The notes beneath the pieces are model-generated. The model saw nothing but the letters and a program-made list of their open reading frames with translations. It ran no database searches and was not told where the DNA came from. This document shows positions 59,208 through 64,000 of a stretch of DNA of 64,000 nt, piece after piece. The DNA is from JBBPYR01 sp038199755 (lineage in GTDB: Bacteria > Chloroflexota > Ktedonobacteria > Ktedonobacterales > Ktedonobacteraceae), in contig JBBPYR010000137.1 of assembly GCA_038199755.1 (NCBI GenBank), positions 10,592 to 74,591 of the forward strand, in the 5' to 3' direction. Position 1 is the stretch's first letter; every line of letters starts with the position of its first letter. The position numbers and the translations under genes were made by a program.

Positions 59208-62200
59208 ATGCCGGGCATGGGAGAGACAGTTAACCTCTTATTTCGCTATCGTGACGATGGAACATATGAGTTACAGGTAAAAGAATATTGGTCGGGTCGA
59301 GTCGCGCAAGGGAATTTTCTTCCGCCCTATAATGCTAGGCAATTGAATGCGCTGCAAAAGAAGCTGAACAAGCTGGAGAGCAGCCATCAAGAATTGCGTG
59401 AGATTGGGCATCGTCTCTTTCTGGCTCTCTGCGGTACAGAAACCACGGAAACGGCCAGTGTGACACGCCGCGACTCATCCGAACTCTCAGTGCCAGCTAT
59501 GCTGCGGGGTATCATTCAGCGTACACTACGCAGACGGGGCACGGTTGCCCTCACGTTTAGCTTTGGGCCAAACTGCGATGAACTGATCCGCTATCCCTGG
59601 GAACTCCTACATAATGGCGATCATTTTTTGCTCGTCTCCGGCATTTTCACACTGACGCGTGCATTGATACGTCCCAATATCCCCATGGGCTGCGAGTTGC
59701 CCGTGCGTCCACCATTCCGTGTGCTCTACATCGGTGCCTCGCCCACAGACTGTGACCCACTAGAGACCGAACAAAGTTTTGACGCGCTGGCACGTGGTTT
59801 GGCACCACTGATAGAGAGCAATCAGATATTTCTTGATCGTCTAGAGCCGCCCACATTTGATGAGTTGGTGCGCTATTTCAACTCATTAGGTGGCGTTGGC
59901 ACATTAGATGACAAAAAAACCGAGATTCCCTGCTATGTGGTGCATTTTGACGGACACGGTGCCTTTGGGCGTGTGTGTCCCAACGAAGAGTGCAAAACCA
60001 TGAATGAGGCAGAGGCACGGAAATGTGTGTCGTGTGGTGCAGCATTGAGTCGCATCAAGGCGCAAACGTATCTTTGCTTCTGCAACGAACTTGGCTGCAA
60101 CCAACTGATTGACACCCAATCATTGTGCGATATCTTCCTCAGCAGTGATGTGCGCCTGACCGTCTTCTCCGCGTGTGAGACCGCGACCGTGGCACACGAG
60201 TCTCGCCAACGCCCAGTTGTTGACGCGACGCTGGCAACGGCCCTGGTGACAGCACAGGTGCCCGCAGTTGTCGCCATGCCCTTCGCCTTACAGGACGACC
60301 TTAGCCCGACATTCATGTACCACTTCTACGAGGCACTCGCCAGTGGGCGCACGCTTGAAGAGGCACTATCGCGTGCTCGTCAGGCTCTTCTGCCACGTCA
60401 GCAGAAGAGTTGGTTTATTCCTGTGCTCTATCGCCATGTTGTCGAGGGGCAAGAAGCCCCTGTCCCGCTCCTTGTGACGGGCGACGAACCAGAAGAGCAT
60501 AGCCATCCACTAGAGCATCTCAGCCCGCCGTCCGCTTTTGTCGGGCGCACACACGAATTACACGACCTGGAAACGCTTATTACGCTCGCTCGCAATGAGC
60601 CAGTCGCAGACACGCAACAACATTTACACCTCCGCCCTGGCACGCATCATATCGCCTTGACTGGTTCAGCAGGCATCGGCAAAAGCGCGTTAGCGTGTGA
60701 GGTCGTGCGCCGAAATCGCGATCAATTCCCCGGCGGCATTATCGGCGTCTCCCTCGAAAATGGCAAACCATTTGGTGACGCGCTCCTAGAGATCACCCAT
60801 CAATTACATGGAACAGCACATACAGCCTCGCTCAAGCCATCACAAAGTGTGGATGTTCAGCAACAGCAGCGGATCATTATCGGTATATTTCGTTCCCTCG
60901 CCAATCGTGAACTGCCGTGTATTCTTTTGCTCGATGGTTTTGAAGAGGTAAAAGAACGCACCGATATGGAGACATGGTTGCACTTCCTGTGCTCTTTACC
61001 CCCAGAGGTGGTCGTGTTGGTCACGTCACGTTCAAACCCTGAAATGATGCTGGTCAATAGTGTTCTGCATTGTCACTGGTACGAATATCACGTTGGCAAC
61101 ATGACCGCCACTGATCTGCTCCGACTCTTTACAGACCTGGCCGAGGCAAACGGTTTAGCGCAACGTATTCATCTTGACGACCCCGCGCAGCAAGCGATTT
61201 TGAAGGACATTTGCATCTTACTCGATGGCTATCCATTAGGGGCAGCACTCATCTTCGGGGCAGCACGTTCCATCGGTGGCAAACTCTTCGCGCCAGAAGC
61301 GGCCACGCGCTCCTTGGAGGAGGTGCGTGACGAGCTACGCAGTACGCCACTCGCTGGTATCCTCGCAGTGCTTGAGGTGGCCCACAAACGGCTGACGGCA
61401 CCCGCACGCCTCTTGCTCTCATACCTCGCAGCCTTTAAGCTGCCATTCAGTCGCGAACAGATCGTGATGCTGGTCGCACCAGAAACACTGAGCCTGGAAC
61501 ACGATACCCGCGCTACCCCACAAGCGGTGACGGAAGAAACGCCGCCGAGTGAGGTGCTTCAGCATTGGCGAGATGCACGTGATGAACTGGTGCAGGCTTC
61601 CTTTATGCAGTTTGATGGGCGTGTCTACACCATTCACCCCCAGGTGCGCTACTTCGCGCTTTCGCTTCTGCCTATCGAGGAACGGAGGCGCATGCATCGC
61701 GTGGTGGCCACCTATTATTGCAATTTGCCGCAACCAAGCCCCGACGAATGGTTTGCCGCCTTCGAGCACCTTGAAAACGCAGGTGAGCCACAAGACCTGC
61801 AAGAGGCGGTACACGTCGCGGTTCGTGCCACCCACGCGCTTGACGGGCGCGGACATACACCAGAATTGTTAGCGATCTTGCACCGCGCCAACAGCCACGC
61901 GTCGCGTCTAGGCAACAAGACTGGCGAGGGACAGATACAAGGTTGCCTGGGTGCCATTTTGCGGCTCCAGGGACACTATCCCGAAGCAGAAGCATGTCTA
62001 CGTAGCAGCCTCGAATTCCATAAAGCCCAACAGGAGCACGACGAAGCGGGCTGGACACTCTATGAGCTTGCCATGCTCTTCCGTGAGGCAGGCGATTTTC
62101 AACAGGCAGGGACCTATGCACAAGAGGCACTCCATCTCTTCCGCGAGGTGGGAGATCTGCTGGGTGTGGCCTGGATGCAGTTGGTGCTGGGCGAGGTGTA

Positions 62201-63104
62201 TCGTGGTTACGCGTCTTACTATGAGGCTCTGGGACATTTCAACGAAGCATTAAGCAGCTTCCACAGCTTACATAGTAAAGAAGGTGCGGCCTCGACATTG
62301 CGCAATCGTGGCACCATTTATGCGGCATTAGGACAATATATCAAAGCCCTCAATGACTACGAAGAGGCGGCACGACTATTCACTGAACTGGGACTACAGG
62401 GAGGTCTGGCGTGGTTACTCACCGATAAAGCCACAATTTATGCCGAACAGGGGAAGCTCGAACTGGGTAAAAAAATGGCTCAGGAAGCATTGCAGATATT
62501 CCGTGAGTATGGCATGCTCCGTGGCGCGGGCTGGGCATTACGTACAATGGGCGATGTCTTGCGCGAGCAACACGACCAGAGCAGAGCCAGAGTACACTAC
62601 GAGGAAGCTGCCGAGATTTTCGGCAGCCTGGGAGACCGCGTTGACTATGCCCGCATTCTCAACTCATTAGGAGCAATATGCTTTGATGAGGGCAGTTATC
62701 TGGAGTCACGGGAACAGTATGAACAGGCGCAAGCGATTGCCCACGAGCAGAAGGCGCGCCAGGTCGAAGGGCGTGCCCTCCGTGGTCTGGGCGATGTCGC
62801 ACGTGTATTGCACCACTATCAAGAAGCGGAACGCTGCTACCATGAAGCCGCCACCATCGCGACCGAACTGGACACCCCAGCCGAACGCTGCGCCGTTTTG
62901 CGTCGCCAAGGGTGGCTCCTCCATGACCAGGGCAAGCAGCGTGAGGCATTAGATTACTGGGTGCATGCACTTGCACTCGATCAACGTCTCGGCCACCCCA
63001 CGCGCCAGGATTTGCAGCAGCGCGTCAGCACCCTCGTCACACAGCAACACTTGGAAGAGGTATATGCCGAACTGTGTAAACGCTTCGGCTTGGAAGTAGA
63101 GTAG
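59208..63104 (+). CDS. CHAT protease-NTPase-TPR protein with a zinc ribbon inserted in the CHAT domain
   Basis: 1298 residues. A CHAT caspase-like protease occupies about residues 60-420, with catalytic His in HFDGHGAFG (H250) and Cys in VFSACETATV (C323). Between them is a zinc ribbon C257-x4-C262-x10-C273-x2-C276, then a further Cys cluster (290, 292, 297, 307). An NB-ARC/STAND-like NTPase follows, with Walker A GSAGIGKSA at 486 and Walker B CILLLDGFEEV near 570. At least eight TPR repeats run from about 880 to the end. STAND proteins with a protease and TPR sensor are often suicide or anti-phage effectors; this is inference. No clear ribosome-binding site precedes the start. The divergent M16 gene is 266 bp away. 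Confidence 0.85.
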   Translation: MPGMGETVNLLFRYRDDGTYELQVKEYWSGRVAQGNFLPPYNARQLNALQKKLNKLESSHQELREIGHRLFLALCGTETTETASVTRRDSSELSVPAMLRGIIQRTLRRRGTVALTFSFGPNCDELIRYPWELLHNGDHFLLVSGIFTLTRALIRPNIPMGCELPVRPPFRVLYIGASPTDCDPLETEQSFDALARGLAPLIESNQIFLDRLEPPTFDELVRYFNSLGGVGTLDDKKTEIPCYVVHFDGHGAFGRVCPNEECKTMNEAEARKCVSCGAALSRIKAQTYLCFCNELGCNQLIDTQSLCDIFLSSDVRLTVFSACETATVAHESRQRPVVDATLATALVTAQVPAVVAMPFALQDDLSPTFMYHFYEALASGRTLEEALSRARQALLPRQQKSWFIPVLYRHVVEGQEAPVPLLVTGDEPEEHSHPLEHLSPPSAFVGRTHELHDLETLITLARNEPVADTQQHLHLRPGTHHIALTGSAGIGKSALACEVVRRNRDQFPGGIIGVSLENGKPFGDALLEITHQLHGTAHTASLKPSQSVDVQQQQRIIIGIFRSLANRELPCILLLDGFEEVKERTDMETWLHFLCSLPPEVVVLVTSRSNPEMMLVNSVLHCHWYEYHVGNMTATDLLRLFTDLAEANGLAQRIHLDDPAQQAILKDICILLDGYPLGAALIFGAARSIGGKLFAPEAATRSLEEVRDELRSTPLAGILAVLEVAHKRLTAPARLLLSYLAAFKLPFSREQIVMLVAPETLSLEHDTRATPQAVTEETPPSEVLQHWRDARDELVQASFMQFDGRVYTIHPQVRYFALSLLPIEERRRMHRVVATYYCNLPQPSPDEWFAAFEHLENAGEPQDLQEAVHVAVRATHALDGRGHTPELLAILHRANSHASRLGNKTGEGQIQGCLGAILRLQGHYPEAEACLRSSLEFHKAQQEHDEAGWTLYELAMLFREAGDFQQAGTYAQEALHLFREVGDLLGVAWMQLVLGEVYRGYASYYEALGHFNEALSSFHSLHSKEGAASTLRNRGTIYAALGQYIKALNDYEEAARLFTELGLQGGLAWLLTDKATIYAEQGKLELGKKMAQEALQIFREYGMLRGAGWALRTMGDVLREQHDQSRARVHYEEAAEIFGSLGDRVDYARILNSLGAICFDEGSYLESREQYEQAQAIAHEQKARQVEGRALRGLGDVARVLHHYQEAERCYHEAATIATELDTPAERCAVLRRQGWLLHDQGKQREALDYWVHALALDQRLGHPTRQDLQQRVSTLVTQQHLEEVYAELCKRFGLEVE

Positions 63105-63129
63105 AGTAATTACGCCAGCGCATCATCTG

Positions 63130-64000
63130 CTACAGATTACGCAAAACGGGGCGGGACACCAACAGAAAGAGTGCATAGCCGCCAACGATCAGCGCACTGA
63201 TGACGACCGTGAGGGGGCCACCGATCAAGCCGATCAACGCGCCCGCCGGAAAATCGCCCAATGGTCGCACCCCCATAATGAAAAGCGTGTTCAGGCTCAT
63301 TACGCGCCCACGCATCTGTGGTGGTACCCGCGTCTGCAAGAGCGTGATGGTGGTGGCACCCACGCCATTTTGTGCCATGCCAAACAACAACAAAGCCAAT
63401 GCAGAGAGCCACAATTCACGACTCAATGCAAACAACAGCAGCGATGCCGCCCAAATCAGGAACGATATCAATAGCAACAACCCCTTGCGCTTGAAATCGC
63501 CCAGCGAAGCGACTGTCAGAGCACCCAGTACTGTTCCCACGCCAGACGCAGAAAAGAGCAGACCCAACTCAAACGGGTTGAGCTTCAGGATAGTATTGGC
63601 GAACACGGGCAGAATAAGTGAGGCTGATGGGCCAAAAAAGAGTAGCGCACCATAACCGGAGAGCACCCACGGCAGCACGGCATCGCGGCGCACGGCCCCA
63701 AGTGAGGCACGTATTGATTCCAGCAAAGGGCCACGCTTATCGGCGTTCTGGATAGCCTCCGCATGCGAGATACGTAACATATAGAGCACAAACAACACAC
63801 CCAAAAAACTGATCGCATTGAGATAAAAGTTTCCCGCATACCCAATCAGACTATTATTGATGCCCACGACCTGCCCGACATAGGCAAACACGCCAATCAT
63901 CACACCAGCCAGAGCAGGCCCCAAGACAGCCGCGCCATTAAAGACGATAGACTGTAGCGAGATCGCGTTCATGAGGTCTTCACGCGGTACCAGTTGTGGC
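63130..64000 (-). CDS. MFS transporter, N-terminus beyond the window edge
   Basis: The frame runs from a stop at 63130 to the right edge with no stop, so only the C-terminal 290 residues are seen. It includes PQLVPREDLMNAISLQSIVF, the MFS_3 loop between helices 4 and 5, and then about eight membrane helices, including VPPQMRGRVMSLNTLFIMG. This is the macrolide/EntS-like exporter group, but the substrate cannot be inferred. An ATG at 63972 is internal and not the true start. It converges with the CHAT gene. Confidence 0.85.
   Translation of the reverse strand, partial: PQLVPREDLMNAISLQSIVFNGAAVLGPALAGVMIGVFAYVGQVVGINNSLIGYAGNFYLNAISFLGVLFVLYMLRISHAEAIQNADKRGPLLESIRASLGAVRRDAVLPWVLSGYGALLFFGPSASLILPVFANTILKLNPFELGLLFSASGVGTVLGALTVASLGDFKRKGLLLLISFLIWAASLLLFALSRELWLSALALLLFGMAQNGVGATTITLLQTRVPPQMRGRVMSLNTLFIMGVRPLGDFPAGALIGLIGGPLTVVISALIVGGYALFLLVSRPVLRNL

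Noticed and set aside
1..64000. tRNA genes, rRNA, CRISPR arrays and IS elements
   Set aside because: No T-loop/cloverleaf pattern, no regularly spaced direct repeats and no transposase gene were seen on reading both strands. tRNAscan, Infernal and ISfinder searches would be decisive.

Overview
The window looks like chromosome of a Chloroflexota bacterium, most likely class Ktedonobacteria. This is an inference from gene content, not from a marker gene. The clues are GC near 50 percent, a triple-FHA ABC transporter, a 1298-residue CHAT/NTPase/TPR protein, WD40 and streptogramin-lyase-like lipoproteins, DUF190/CBS/FluC genes, a very large zinc-ribbon membrane protein, and abundant intergenic palindromes. 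I found no tRNA, rRNA, CRISPR array or canonical insertion sequence.

Layout: 1-3234 is a partial type II restriction-modification enzyme that runs off the left edge. 3.4-8.7 kb holds a sigma factor with a zinc-finger partner, a small secreted peptide, a glutaredoxin, a DUF2085 membrane protein, mtaB and a beta-propeller lipoprotein. 8.7-18.1 kb holds peptidases (S9, M14), a methyltransferase, an acidic protein and the giant membrane protein. 18.3-25.4 kb is a glycolipid-type block (GT4 glycosyltransferase, PHP phosphoesterase, two LpxL-like acyltransferases) followed by the FHA-ABC exporter. 25.7-29.4 kb is a sulfatase-like/lgt/phosphotransferase operon. 29.4-31.0 kb holds a RibD-like reductase and an OsmC-family gene. 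31.1-35.9 kb is a phenylacetate operon (tetR-paaA-B-C-D-K). 37-41.6 kb holds an apparently leaderless XRE/MmyB regulator and a fluoride-export operon. 44.6-48.6 kb is an integrated element that splits a bcp gene. 48.7-52.5 kb is nadBCA with a paired operator. 52.7-54.9 kb is an AAA ATPase/TOPRIM pair. 55.1-64 kb holds an S51-like peptidase, an acyltransferase, an M16 peptidase, the CHAT protein and a partial MFS transporter.

The most striking observations are four. First, the OsmC gene (30449-30943) has an in-frame TGA exactly where the family has its peroxidatic cysteine, with a bacterial-SECIS-like hairpin 26 nt downstream, so it is a candidate selenoprotein. Second, a 3.5-kb element (about 44986-48474) broke a bcp peroxiredoxin gene but carries an intact bcp of its own, plus an Mrr-type nuclease, an XRE protein and a truncated serine recombinase. 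Third, a dispersed repeat starting GTAGGGGYGGGG supplies the TAG stop codon of three unrelated genes. Fourth, the CHAT protease domain has a zinc ribbon inserted between its catalytic His and Cys.

The AAA/TOPRIM pair, the CHAT protein, the type II R-M enzyme and the Mrr nuclease make this stretch moderately rich in candidate defence genes. The paa, nad, crcB and lgt blocks are ordinary metabolism and housekeeping.
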